Position numbers and translations under genes: made by a program. A stretch of DNA of 64,000 bases from DATFDN01 sp963767645 (GTDB lineage Bacteria; Pseudomonadota; Alphaproteobacteria; Acetobacterales; Acetobacteraceae): NCBI GenBank assembly GCA_963767645.1, contig CAVYEW010000001.1:62001-126000 (forward strand), in the 5' to 3' direction. Under the pieces are notes generated by a model. It saw only the letters and a list, made by a program, of their open reading frames with translations, did no database searches and was not told the origin of the DNA. Below, one piece after another: positions 17,601-25,371 of this stretch; position 1 is the first letter of the stretch, and the number at the start of each line of letters is the position of its first letter.

Positions 17601-18053
17601 CTCGCGCTGCTGTCCTTCCGCCAGCAGCCGACCCGGGACACCTTTGGTACCGCCGGTCAGCAGGATCAGGCCTTGGGCGCGCGCGGCGACCGCGTCCAGC
17701 GGCAGCTGCGTGCGTAGCCCCGGCTCGGTCTCCAGGAAGCTCTGCGACGAGAGACGCTGAAGGTTGCCGAGTCCCGCCGCGTCCTGGGCCAACAGGACGA
17801 TCGGATCGGGCGGCAACCGCTGGTTGTCTTCCCGAGTCAGAGCCACCTGACAGCCGATGATCGGTTGCACCCCCTTGGCGGCACAGGCCTGGCTGAACTC
17901 CAAGGCGCCGAACAGGTTGGAGGTGTCGGTGAGGGCGACGGCCGGCATCCCGGCCTCGCGGGCCAGCATGGCGATCTTCTCGGCCTTGATCGCGCCCTCG
18001 CTCAACGAATACGCGGAATGGACCCGTAGATGGATGAAATCGGCATGGGGCAT
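14637..18053 (-). CDS. dnaE: DNA polymerase III alpha subunit
   Basis: A 1138-residue replicative polymerase of the DnaE1 class. It has an N-terminal PHP domain (ADFIHLRVHSAYSLSEGAIK), the catalytic palm with PDFDIDFCQEGRDQVIEYVR, the tau/beta-binding middle, and a C-terminal OB domain (RLRLAGTVVAVKERSTRTGS). The start MPHADF is chosen over a Met three codons upstream because of family N-termini. In many alphaproteobacteria dnaE follows lolD directly; here a 7.6-kb accessory block separates them. Confidence 0.96.
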   Translation of the reverse strand: MPHADFIHLRVHSAYSLSEGAIKAEKIAMLAREAGMPAVALTDTSNLFGALEFSQACAAKGVQPIIGCQVALTREDNQRLPPDPIVLLAQDAAGLGNLQRLSSQSFLETEPGLRTQLPLDAVAARAQGLILLTGGTKGVPGRLLAEGQQREAERMLARLVESFPDRTAVELHRHGTEIDRAIEPGLIGLADQAGLPLVATNDCYFARPEMHAAHDALLCIAEGRLLSDTERRRVTPEHWFKPASDMRMLFADLPEACDNTLAIARRCAVMAESRRPLLPISPKVRPGQTEEETVRAMAREGLERRLDAVGADAATRVRYAERLEYELGVIAAMGFAGYFLIVADFIQWAKARGIPVGPGRGSGAGSLAAWALTITDLDPLRFDLLFERFLNPERVSMPDFDIDFCQEGRDQVIEYVRREYGADRVAQIITFGKLQARAAVRDVGRVLGLPFGQVNRVAELIPNNPAKPVSLPEAIAGEPRLVQMQQDDEAVRRLLEIAQQVEGLYRHASTHAAGIVIGDRPLIELVPLYRDPRSEFLVTQYSMKHVEQAGLVKFDFLGLTTLTILERAVGYLRPQGIEVDLARLPLDDARTYEMLARGDAGGVFQLEGQGMRDALRQMRPDRFEDLIAAVALYRPGPMANIPDYCRRKHGEAWEAPHPSIKDILGETYGIMVYQEQVMQIAQTMAGYSLGAADLLRRAMGKKIRAEMEAQRKTFVDGAVANGIDQAKAVEVFELMAKFADYGFNKSHAAAYALVAYQTAWMKANHPEAFIAACMSLALGNTDRLAGLKQEAERLGITLLPPDVNRSEADFTLERQEDGRFAIRYALAAVKKVGMAAMQTIVAARGPRPFADIADFAARVDPRQLNRMQLENLARAGAFDTLERNRARVFGGAETILRRAQTVAGEAESGQIGLFGGGERPEALRLPDVADWPELERLGYEAEAIGFHLTAHPLDAYRHVLRRLGVVATKDMESRGQAGGRLRLAGTVVAVKERSTRTGSRMAWVRISDASGSCEVTVFSEVLTRARELVASGANIVVTAEAQMQGETLRLTAQEIVPLDQAASGAGAAIRIWLEQTEAVPHIRDLLRREGGGKGQVILVPQIGDTQRVEIPVPGTFNVTPRLTQALLSVTGVQRVEEI

Positions 18054-18201
18054 GGCTCGCATCCTACGATCCCGCCCGAGTCCCTGCGAGCCGCGGGTAT
18101 CGGCTCCGTAGATACCCGGATGAAAGCAGTGTTACCCTTCGTAGCAAACGGAAAGTGGATAAAGGGGAGAACTATTCCCATAGGTTTTTGGCACGGGAAA
18201 G

Positions 18202-19008
18202 GTGAACGGCGTGAAATCGCAACCTTTGGTAGTAATCGGTGCTCCACGATCGGGTACAACGTTTCTGGCCCATGTTTTGAACCAGCATCCCTTGATTCAT
18301 CTTACCAATGAAAGCCGCATCTTCGTGTTCCTGAAAGACTTAATAGAGGAGCGTAGCCTTCGTCCGCACCTGATTGGACGTGACTTCCGGGAGCGGTTCA
18401 AGGATTTCATGCGCCGCAATGCCGGTGAGATAGTCGAGCGATTCTATCGCGAAGGACTGGATGTGACAGCTCCGATTTGGGGCGATAAGCATCCGCCTTA
18501 TGCTGACCCGGCCGTTCTCTCCGGCCGAAAAGGAGCGGAGCTCCGGCTGCCGGCATCGGGTTCGTGCCTGCGGCTCATCCAGGCCTGCCTTCCGACAACC
18601 AAGTTCATCCATATCCACCGCGACCCGCTCCAGGTGGCACATTCCCTGCTTGGGAGACGGTGGGCAGAGTCACTCGATGACGGGGTGCAGGTCTGGCGAG
18701 ATTACGTTTCGGAGATCGTGGCGTTTCTGGGCGATACGGACGAAGCGCAGCACTTAACGATTCGCTATAGCGACTTGCTGGCAGACCCGGAGGAGATCAC
18801 CGCGGCCATCGGACGCTTCCTCGATCTGCCCGATGTTGACCCGCTGAAAGGGTTCCTGTTGGCGCAACGCCAGCGTCCAACTCCGTTCAGCGATCCCGTG
18901 ACTGACCTCGCCGCCGCATATCGTGTACACCCGAAGCGGCACGCGAACCGAGAGGCTTTGGCGCTGGCCGGCGCCACGGCCGAGCGGCTGGGTTACGTGC
19001 TGTCCTGA
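18202..19008 (+). CDS. Sulfotransferase-family protein
   Basis: A 268-residue cytoplasmic protein with the PAPS-binding loop GAPRSGTTFLAHVLNQHP at residues 12-29 and the 3'-phosphate-binding part KFIHIHRDPLQVAHSLLGRR. It should move a sulfuryl group from PAPS to an unknown acceptor. The start is GTG at 18202; a second GTG at 18211 is equally possible and would remove three residues. It is transcribed away from dnaE and is the first of several accessory genes. Nothing beside it makes PAPS. Confidence 0.85.
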   Translation: MNGVKSQPLVVIGAPRSGTTFLAHVLNQHPLIHLTNESRIFVFLKDLIEERSLRPHLIGRDFRERFKDFMRRNAGEIVERFYREGLDVTAPIWGDKHPPYADPAVLSGRKGAELRLPASGSCLRLIQACLPTTKFIHIHRDPLQVAHSLLGRRWAESLDDGVQVWRDYVSEIVAFLGDTDEAQHLTIRYSDLLADPEEITAAIGRFLDLPDVDPLKGFLLAQRQRPTPFSDPVTDLAAAYRVHPKRHANREALALAGATAERLGYVLS

Positions 19009-19071
19009 ACGCGGAGGCATCTGAGAAGGCGACTGACGGGTTTTGCTAGCGCGAGCAGAATGAGGACTACC

Positions 19072-20415
19072 ATGAACGTATCGGCAGTAAGGCAAAATCG
19101 GACCCTTGGTCTTCCTGCCCTGCTCGCCTTCAGTCTCGCTGCCTCACTCGGCATCAGCGCCGGCGCGCATGCCGAAAACCCGCTCGCTGCCGTCTCGGCC
19201 AGCAATATGCAGGTTATCGGGCGCAGCGACCTGAACGGGGTCGGCAAGGGAGGCGAGGGTCTGGCGCTGAAACGGTACGCGGATGGCCGGCGCGTGCTCT
19301 ACCTCGCCCACGAATCGGCGCCGATGTGCTTCAGCGTGGTCGACGTCACCGCGCCCGAACACCCAACTGTCATGACGCAAGTTCCCGTCGAGGCGGATTT
19401 CGTGCGCTGCAACTCGCTCGGGCTCGCGGGTGACACACTTGTCGTCGCCCATCAGACGGAGAAGCCGGGCCAGCCCCATGCGGGCCTCGACGTCTACGAC
19501 ATCGCCGACCCGACGCGGCCGCGCAAGCTGTCGCATTTCGACACCTCCGGGCCACACTCGCGCGGCGCGCATTTCGTGTGGTTCACGGACGGGCACTACG
19601 CCTATCTGTCGACGGGAGCGCGCGACTTCGTTCCGCGCAACCGGCTCGACGACCAGTTCCTGATGATCGTGGACGTGTCCGACCCATCGCAGCCGCACGA
19701 GGCTGGCCGCTGGTGGCTGCCCGGCACGCGGGTGGGCGACGCGGCGGCCGAGCCGCCGCGCGTGTACGAACCTGAGAGCGGCATCCGCATGCACTCGCTC
19801 ACCGTGCCTGCCGAGCGGCCGGACCGCGCCTATATCGGCTGGATCGACGGCGGATGGGTAATCCTCGACATCAGCGACAAGGCACATCCGCGCGCGATCG
19901 TCCGCCGCTCCTGGCAGTCGCTCGACGAGGGATTCGCGCATACGGTGCTCGCATTTCCCGAACGAGGCATCGCCGTCCAGACCGAGGAGGCCACGCTCGA
20001 CCGCTGCCGCGACTGGCCCAAGCGCAACTGGGTATGGGACATCTCCGACGAGCATCACCCCTACCCGCTCGCCGCCTTTCCGCCCGTACCCGACCAGGAC
20101 GCGCTCTGTCACGCCGGCGGGCGGTTCGGGTCGCACAACATCGACATGAACCGGCCGATCGCGACCTCCCGCACGCTGAACCGCACGGTGGTCGGCAGCT
20201 ACTTCAACGGCGGCGTGCGGGCATATTCGATCGCCGACCCGTCGCATCCGGTGGAGATCGGCTACGTCATCCCGGCGGCCCCGCCGGGCAACAAGGCAGG
20301 CACCATCCAGATCAACGATGTCTATGTCGATGAGAACGGGCTGATCTACGCGAACGATCGTTTTGCGGGCGGGCTTTATGTCATTCGCTACACAGGGACG
20401 GTGCCGCTCGACTAA
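19072..20415 (+). CDS. Exported LVIVD-repeat beta-propeller protein
   Basis: A 447-residue protein with a signal peptide ending AGAHA. Repeats of about 45 residues recur through the chain: CFSVVDVTAPEHPTVMTQVP, LDVYDIADPTRPRKLSHFDT, MIVDVSDPSQPHEAGRWWLP, WVILDISDKAHPRAIVRRSW, and VRAYSIADPSHPVEIGYVIP. This VxDVSDPxxP pattern is the LVIVD repeat, which forms a beta-propeller. Its substrate is unknown. The ATG at 19072 is preferred because GAGGA lies 7 bases ahead. The PQQ dehydrogenase gene follows 137 bases downstream on the same strand, so the two may work together in the periplasm. Confidence 0.85.
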   Translation: MNVSAVRQNRTLGLPALLAFSLAASLGISAGAHAENPLAAVSASNMQVIGRSDLNGVGKGGEGLALKRYADGRRVLYLAHESAPMCFSVVDVTAPEHPTVMTQVPVEADFVRCNSLGLAGDTLVVAHQTEKPGQPHAGLDVYDIADPTRPRKLSHFDTSGPHSRGAHFVWFTDGHYAYLSTGARDFVPRNRLDDQFLMIVDVSDPSQPHEAGRWWLPGTRVGDAAAEPPRVYEPESGIRMHSLTVPAERPDRAYIGWIDGGWVILDISDKAHPRAIVRRSWQSLDEGFAHTVLAFPERGIAVQTEEATLDRCRDWPKRNWVWDISDEHHPYPLAAFPPVPDQDALCHAGGRFGSHNIDMNRPIATSRTLNRTVVGSYFNGGVRAYSIADPSHPVEIGYVIPAAPPGNKAGTIQINDVYVDENGLIYANDRFAGGLYVIRYTGTVPLD

Positions 20416-20552
20416 AGTCGCCACCGGAACGTGGGCCGCCACATCGCGGCACCCGGGTTGCATTACCGGGACGTCACGGGCACCATAGGCTGCAATAGCG
20501 CCGGCATTGTACCGGCCTCGCTCCATAAGGAGCAATGAGGGGAGAGGGAACA

Positions 20553-22142
20553 ATGGCAGCACAACTCTGCCGCACGCTGTTGCTTGCCGGTTCAATGCTC
20601 GGGGCGCTGCCATTGGCCGCCGCCGCCGAGAGCACGGCGCCGAACGTCGATTGGCCTGGCTATAACAACGATCTCCAAGCGCAACGCTACTCGCCGCTGA
20701 AGCAGATCACCGCGAAAAACGTCGGATCGTTGAAAGAGGTGTGCCGGATCAAAGCGCAGGACGGCGGGTCCTTCCATACCGGCCCAATCGTGGTCGACGG
20801 TACGATGTATATCACCACGGCCCATGACACGGTGGCGCTCGACCCGACCACCTGCAAGGAGCTGTGGCGGAATACCTACTCCTCCTCGCATGAGGATGTA
20901 TGGTCGGTGAACCGCGGCGTGGCCTACATGAACGGGCGGCTGTTCCGCGGCACGCCGGACGGGCACTTGCTCGCGCTTGATGCGAAGACCGGCAAGCTGC
21001 TCTGGCAGGACACGGCGGGCAACCCCGATTTGGGCGAGTTCCTATCAGGTTCTCCGGTCGGTTGGAACGGCGTTGTCTACACGGGGACCGCCGGCAGCGA
21101 CTGGGGCGCGCGCGGGCGCGTGGTGGCGTTCAACGCCGAGGACGGCCGCGAACTCTGGCGTTTCGGCCTGATCCCGACCGGCAACGAGCCCGGCGCCGAT
21201 ACCTGGCAGGTGAAGAAATCCGCCCTTACCGGCGGCGGCGGCACCTGGACGTCTTTCGCGTTGGACGTGACACGGGATGAGCTAGCCGTGCCGGTCGGCA
21301 ATCCGGCGCCCGACCTGAATGCCGAGTACCGGCCCGGAGATAATCTTTACACCGATTCGGTGGTGGTGCTTGATGCCCGGACCGGGGCGCTGAAATGGTA
21401 CCATCAGCTCAAGGCACATGACGGGATGGATCACGACCTCGCCGCCTCGCCGGTGCTGTTCCGCACCCCCGACTTGCAGGACATCATGGTGGTCGCCGGC
21501 AAGGATGGGTTGCTCGTGGGAATCGATCGGGAGAGCCGCAACGTGCTCTACAAGACCGCCGTCACAACGATCGGGAACGAGAACACCGTCCCGACGGAGC
21601 AAGGCATGCATGTCTGCCCAGGGTGGACGGGCGGCGTTGAGTGGAACGGGCCGGCCTACGATCCTACAAAGAATAGCCTTTACGTCGGCGCGGTCGACTG
21701 GTGCACCGTCCTGAAGAAAGGGCCGCCGAAATACGTTGCAGGTGAGCCTTTCTTGGGCGGCCAACCTATCCCGGACCCGCCCGCGCAGTCCAGCGGTTGG
21801 CTCACCTCGGTCAACGCCAGCACCGGGCAGGTGAACTGGAAGTACCACGCGCCGGCGCCGATCATCGGCGGCGTGACCCCGACCGCCGGCGGCGTGGTGT
21901 TCAGCGGCGATATCAAGGGCAATTTCTTCGCGCTCGACAGCGGCAGCGGCGAGGTGCTGTTCTCGGAACCGACACAGGGGATGATCGCCGGCGGGGTCGT
22001 AACCTACTCCGTGGCCGGCAAGCAGTACGTGGCCTTCACGTCCGGCAATGTCTCGCGCATCTCCTTCGGCGAACTCGGCGATCCGACGCTGATCGTAATG
22101 GGTGTGGAACAGGCGCCTCAGAAGGAGGCAAAGGCCGATTAG
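20553..22142 (+). CDS. PQQ-dependent dehydrogenase, periplasmic
   Basis: A 529-residue quinoprotein with a signal peptide (cleaved after AAAA near residue 24) and the start of a propeller, WPGYNNDLQAQRYSPLKQI. Tryptophan-docking-type motifs recur (LWQDTAGNPDLGEFLSGSP, ELWRFGLIPTGNEPGADTW). Metal and PQQ residues are visible in PVGNPAPDLNAEY and in HDGMDHDLAASPVLF, whose Asp-His-Asp includes the catalytic Asp. The adjacent-Cys disulfide of methanol dehydrogenases is not seen. It has no fused heme domain; the next gene supplies a cytochrome c. The start at 20553 follows GAGGGGAGAGGGAACA. The alcohol or sugar substrate is unknown. Confidence 0.85.
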   Translation: MAAQLCRTLLLAGSMLGALPLAAAAESTAPNVDWPGYNNDLQAQRYSPLKQITAKNVGSLKEVCRIKAQDGGSFHTGPIVVDGTMYITTAHDTVALDPTTCKELWRNTYSSSHEDVWSVNRGVAYMNGRLFRGTPDGHLLALDAKTGKLLWQDTAGNPDLGEFLSGSPVGWNGVVYTGTAGSDWGARGRVVAFNAEDGRELWRFGLIPTGNEPGADTWQVKKSALTGGGGTWTSFALDVTRDELAVPVGNPAPDLNAEYRPGDNLYTDSVVVLDARTGALKWYHQLKAHDGMDHDLAASPVLFRTPDLQDIMVVAGKDGLLVGIDRESRNVLYKTAVTTIGNENTVPTEQGMHVCPGWTGGVEWNGPAYDPTKNSLYVGAVDWCTVLKKGPPKYVAGEPFLGGQPIPDPPAQSSGWLTSVNASTGQVNWKYHAPAPIIGGVTPTAGGVVFSGDIKGNFFALDSGSGEVLFSEPTQGMIAGGVVTYSVAGKQYVAFTSGNVSRISFGELGDPTLIVMGVEQAPQKEAKAD

Positions 22143-22518
22143 GGCGGGACGTATCCCCATCCTTTTCGCAATAGCGACTTTATGCTTGGCCGGCGCCGCC
22201 GCCGGTCAGGCCGACGACCGCGGCGAGGCGGTGTTCAAGCGCAACTGCGCGATCTGCCATTCGGTCGAGCCCGGCAAAAACCGGGTGGGGCCGAGCCTCG
22301 CCGGGGTCGTCGGACGGCACGCCGGGTCGGTGCCGGGCTTCAGCTACTCGTCGGCCAATGCCAATTCGGGCATCGTCTGGACCAAGGAGGCACTAGACGA
22401 GTACCTGGTCGATCCGCAGAAGATGGTGCCAGGAACGTTGATGATATTCCCTGGGCTGAAGAACCTGGAGGATCGGCGGGCGGTGATCGCCTATCTCGCG
22501 ACGAACCCGGAGGGCTGA
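22102..22518 (+). CDS. Class I cytochrome c, partner of the PQQ dehydrogenase
   Basis: A small exported monoheme cytochrome with CAICHSVEPGKNRVGPSLAG and Met ligand candidates in KMVPGTLMIFPGLK. The signal peptide core is IPILFAIATLCLAGAAAGQA. The start is unclear: the GTG at 22102 overlaps the dehydrogenase by 41 bases and gives a long basic leader. A strong AAGGAGG at 22122-22128 sits 9 bases before an in-frame ATT (22138), which would give a perfect short signal peptide. It likely accepts electrons from the PQQ enzyme and passes them to the oxidase. Confidence 0.87.
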   Translation: MWNRRLRRRQRPIRAGRIPILFAIATLCLAGAAAGQADDRGEAVFKRNCAICHSVEPGKNRVGPSLAGVVGRHAGSVPGFSYSSANANSGIVWTKEALDEYLVDPQKMVPGTLMIFPGLKNLEDRRAVIAYLATNPEG

Positions 22519-22527
22519 CCACGGCGC

Positions 22528-23952
22528 TTAGACCCGCCGCTCCAGTCGCCAGACCGATACGGCCAGGACAAGGGCCAGCGCGGCGAGGCAGCTCAGGCTA
22601 GCTCTGACCGCGCCGGCATAGGCGGCGGGTTCAGCGCCGCGACCCAGCGCGCCGAAGAACACCAGGCCGATCAGTGCGACGCCCAGCGCATTGGCAAGCT
22701 GCTGCACGGCCGCCAATACACCCGCGGCCGCTCCGCCGAGACGGTCCGGCAACCCCGCCAGCACGGTCGCGACAAGAGGCGCCATCACCAGGCCCATCCC
22801 GGCGCCATCGATCAGCAGTGCCGGCACCAGCAGCGAGGCTGGGCCGCCCACGCCGATCGAGCCGATTGTCAGGCGCAGCGCGCCCAGCCCGAGCGCCATG
22901 CCAAGCGCGCCGATGACCAGCGGTGGCCGGCCCAGGCGCCGCGCGATCGGCCCGGCGGCGAGCGAGCTGGCGCTGAAGGACAGCGCCAGCGTGGTGAACA
23001 CCAGCCCGGACAGCAGCGGCGCCAGCCCCCGGCCTTGCTGCAAATAGAGCGCCAGAACCAGGAAGAACGACGCCACCCCGCCGAACAGCGCCAGTACTGC
23101 GAGCAGCCCGACGCCGAAGCCGCGGGCCTGGAACAGCACCGCGTCGATCAACGGCGCGGCGCTGCGGCGCTGCTGCAGGATGAACGCCGCCAGCAAAATC
23201 CCCGCCGCCACGAAGCAGAGCCAAGTCCAGTTCGGCCAGCCATTTGCGCGGCCTTCGATCAGCGACAGCAGCGTGCCGGCAATGCCGAGCGCCGCCAGCG
23301 CTGCGCCAGGCAGGTCGAGTCGACAGCCGGACGCGGCTCGTGACTCGGGCACCAGGATGGGGGCCAGCAGCAATGCCACCGCGCCAATCGGGATGTTGAC
23401 CAGAAAGCACGCGCGCCAACCCAGTCCGCCTATATCGGCCTCGATTAGCAAGCCGCCGATCAACTGACCGCACGCCGAGGCGAGGCCGAGGACGAGGCCA
23501 TAGGCGGCGAAGGCGCGCGGGCGGTCCGCGCCGACATACACCGCACCGAGAATCGCCAGCGCCTGCGGTGCCAGCAGTGCGGCGCCGACACCTTGGGCCG
23601 CACGGCCGAGGATCAGCGCCGCCGCGTTCGGCGCCAGCCCGCACGCTGCCGATGCGAGCGTGAACACCGCGAGACCCAGCATGAACACGCGGCGCCGTCC
23701 GTGGAGGTCGCCCAGGCGTCCGCCGATGATCAGCAGCGCCGCGTAGGCGAGGCCGTAGCCGGCGACCACCCACTCGACCGCCGCCGTATCGGCGCGCAAG
23801 TCGCGCTGTATCGACGGGATCGCCACGTTGACGATGAAGAAATCGAGGATGACCATGAAAGTGCCGGCGAGGATCACCGGCAGCGCGATCCAGCGGCGCG
23901 GCGTGGACGCGCCGCGTGGAAGCGGTGCCGCGCATATTCCAACATTGCTCAT
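22528..23952 (-). CDS. MFS transporter, DHA2 family (14 helices)
   Basis: A 474-residue permease with motif D1 MVILDFFIVNVAIPSIQRDL, motif A GGRLGDLHGRRRVFMLG and motif C-like RAAQGVGAALLAPQALAIL. Several further helices follow to the C-terminus, the normal length of EmrB/QacA exporters. The start at 23952 is set by GGGAGA a few bases upstream. A candidate operator for the neighbouring regulator lies 72 bases ahead of this start, so the transporter is probably controlled by it. Confidence 0.9.
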   Translation of the reverse strand: MSNVGICAAPLPRGASTPRRWIALPVILAGTFMVILDFFIVNVAIPSIQRDLRADTAAVEWVVAGYGLAYAALLIIGGRLGDLHGRRRVFMLGLAVFTLASAACGLAPNAAALILGRAAQGVGAALLAPQALAILGAVYVGADRPRAFAAYGLVLGLASACGQLIGGLLIEADIGGLGWRACFLVNIPIGAVALLLAPILVPESRAASGCRLDLPGAALAALGIAGTLLSLIEGRANGWPNWTWLCFVAAGILLAAFILQQRRSAAPLIDAVLFQARGFGVGLLAVLALFGGVASFFLVLALYLQQGRGLAPLLSGLVFTTLALSFSASSLAAGPIARRLGRPPLVIGALGMALGLGALRLTIGSIGVGGPASLLVPALLIDGAGMGLVMAPLVATVLAGLPDRLGGAAAGVLAAVQQLANALGVALIGLVFFGALGRGAEPAAYAGAVRASLSCLAALALVLAVSVWRLERRV

Positions 23953-24023
23953 CGATTTGTCTCCCGTGCTCCGCGTCGCCATTGACCCGGAGCTTGGGGG
24001 CACGATCGCGAGGGCAGGGCTGC

Positions 24024-24045
24024 CAGTCGATTACTTCACACGTAA
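24024..24045 (-). promoter_or_regulatory. Candidate operator of the MmyB-type regulator, copy 1
   Basis: On the minus strand these 22 bases read TTACGTGTGAA followed by GTAATCGACTG. They match 18 of 22 bases with a second copy at 24870-24891, which lies ahead of the NTF2-like gene in the same orientation relative to that gene. This copy ends 72 bases before the MFS start and overlaps the last codons and stop of the regulator gene. The core is an imperfect dyad (ACGT-GTG-AAGT, against ACCT-GCG-AGGT in copy 2). Confidence 0.5.
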
Positions 24046-24834
24046 CGAGCCGCTTTGAAGAATCTCCGCCGTCTTGGCGTCGCCCGGGTAGAAGCACTCC
24101 AGCGCGAGTTCCGACAAGGTGACATCGACAGGCGTGCCGAACACGGTGATGGTGCTGAAAAAGGCGAGCACCCCAGCCTCGGTCGCCAGTTCGAACGGCA
24201 CCACCATTCCGGCGTAATCGCGCGCCGGTCGTGCCGGACGCGGCGTGCTTGGTGCTGGATAAGCCTGCAATTCCTCGCGCAAGGCGATCAACACCGGGTC
24301 GGCGCTGGCCTCGGCCTGCCGGCGCACCCGCTCCAGGAGATGGGCACGCCATTCCGCCAAGTTGACGGTGCGTGGCGCGAGGCCCGCCGGGTGCAAGGCG
24401 AGCCGCATCACGTTCACCGGCGGCCGCAGCAAGTCGGCATCGACGCCGGCCAGCAACGGCGGGATCGCGTCATTCGCCGCAATCAGCGTCCAGTGCCGGT
24501 CCACCGCAAGGGCTGGGTAAGGGGCATGGCGCTGGATCACCAGGTCCACCGCCTGGCGCGCGGCGGCGAGCGCCGGGTCGTCGAGCTTGCGTTCCCCGAA
24601 CACCGGCGCATAGCCGGCGGCCGTAAGCAACACGTTGCGCTCTCGCAGCGGCACCCCCAGGTGCTCAGCCAGGTGCAGCACCATGTCGCGGCTGGGCCGC
24701 GCGCGGCCGGTTTCGAGGAAGCTGAGATGCCGCGCGGAGATGTTGCCGTCCAGCGCAAGGTCGAGCTGGCTGACGCGGCGACGCTGGCGCCATTCGCGCA
24801 GCAGCGGTCCAAAGGTTTGGGCGGTTACTGACAT
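24031..24834 (-). CDS. XRE-family regulator with MmyB-like ligand-binding domain
   Basis: A 267-residue regulator. The N-terminal HTH_3 domain has LREWRQRRRVSQLDLALDGN followed by SARHLSFLETGRARPSRDMV. A MmyB-like sensor domain follows, with HWTLIAANDAIPPLLAGVDA and, near the C-terminus, STITVFGTPVDVTLSELALE, the family ending. Such regulators usually control an adjacent gene and sense a small ligand, often a fatty acid or its CoA ester. The start at 24834 begins MSVTAQTFGPLLREW; longer versions lack HTH character. It sits between an MFS exporter and an NTF2-like gene that share the candidate operator. Confidence 0.9.
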   Translation of the reverse strand: MSVTAQTFGPLLREWRQRRRVSQLDLALDGNISARHLSFLETGRARPSRDMVLHLAEHLGVPLRERNVLLTAAGYAPVFGERKLDDPALAAARQAVDLVIQRHAPYPALAVDRHWTLIAANDAIPPLLAGVDADLLRPPVNVMRLALHPAGLAPRTVNLAEWRAHLLERVRRQAEASADPVLIALREELQAYPAPSTPRPARPARDYAGMVVPFELATEAGVLAFFSTITVFGTPVDVTLSELALECFYPGDAKTAEILQSGSLRVK

Positions 24835-24869
24835 GCCGCCACCATAGCCCGCGCGTTTTTTTGCATCCA

Positions 24870-24891
24870 TGACCTGCGAGGTAATCGACTG
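24870..24891 (+). promoter_or_regulatory. Candidate operator of the MmyB-type regulator, copy 2
   Basis: This copy contains a clean dyad, ACCT-GCG-AGGT (24872-24882), continuing into GTAATCGACTG (24881-24891). It is 76 bases ahead of the NTF2-like start (24968) and in the divergent region with the regulator (start 24834), so it may control both genes. Confidence 0.55.
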
Positions 24892-24967
24892 TGCCCCGCA
24901 CAAGCGATTTCCTGGCGCTCGGGTTCGGCAGGCAGATGCCACCGCCCGCAACGACAGGAGCACCAGC

Positions 24968-25339
24968 ATGCCAACAGTAAACGAGACCGTCGCCGGCTAC
25001 ATCGCGGCATGGAACGAGACCGATGCCGGTCGCCGGCGCGACATCATCGCGCGGACATGGAGCGAGGACGGCAGTTATCTCGACGCTCATCGTGACAGTA
25101 TCGGCCACGCCGCGATCAATGCGATGATCGCCGCAGCGCAGGAGCATTTCGCCGGGTATCGCTTCCGCCTGTCGAGCGGGATCGAGGCGCACCATTGTCG
25201 CGTGCGGTTCAGTTGGAGCGCCGGCGGCACCGACCAGGCGCCGCTGTTCTTCGGCGGCACCGACTTCGCGGTGCTTGCCGAAGACGGACGGCTGCGCGCC
25301 GTCACTGGCTTCACCGATGCCATGCCGAGCCAGGCCTGA
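24968..25339 (+). CDS. NTF2-like/SnoaL-fold protein
   Basis: A 123-residue protein with the cone-shaped NTF2/SnoaL pattern: VAGYIAAWNETDAGRRRDII, ARTWSEDGSYLDAHRDSIGH, and GGTDFAVLAEDGRLRAVTGF. Such proteins are small enzymes or binding proteins; its ligand is unknown. The ATG at 24968 follows ACAGGAGCACCAGC, a good ribosome site. It is divergent from the MmyB-type regulator and carries one copy of the shared motif upstream, so it is likely a target of that regulator. Confidence 0.85.
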   Translation: MPTVNETVAGYIAAWNETDAGRRRDIIARTWSEDGSYLDAHRDSIGHAAINAMIAAAQEHFAGYRFRLSSGIEAHHCRVRFSWSAGGTDQAPLFFGGTDFAVLAEDGRLRAVTGFTDAMPSQA

Positions 25340-25371
25340 CACTCAGCCCATTCCGCAGGAGACCAATCGAG

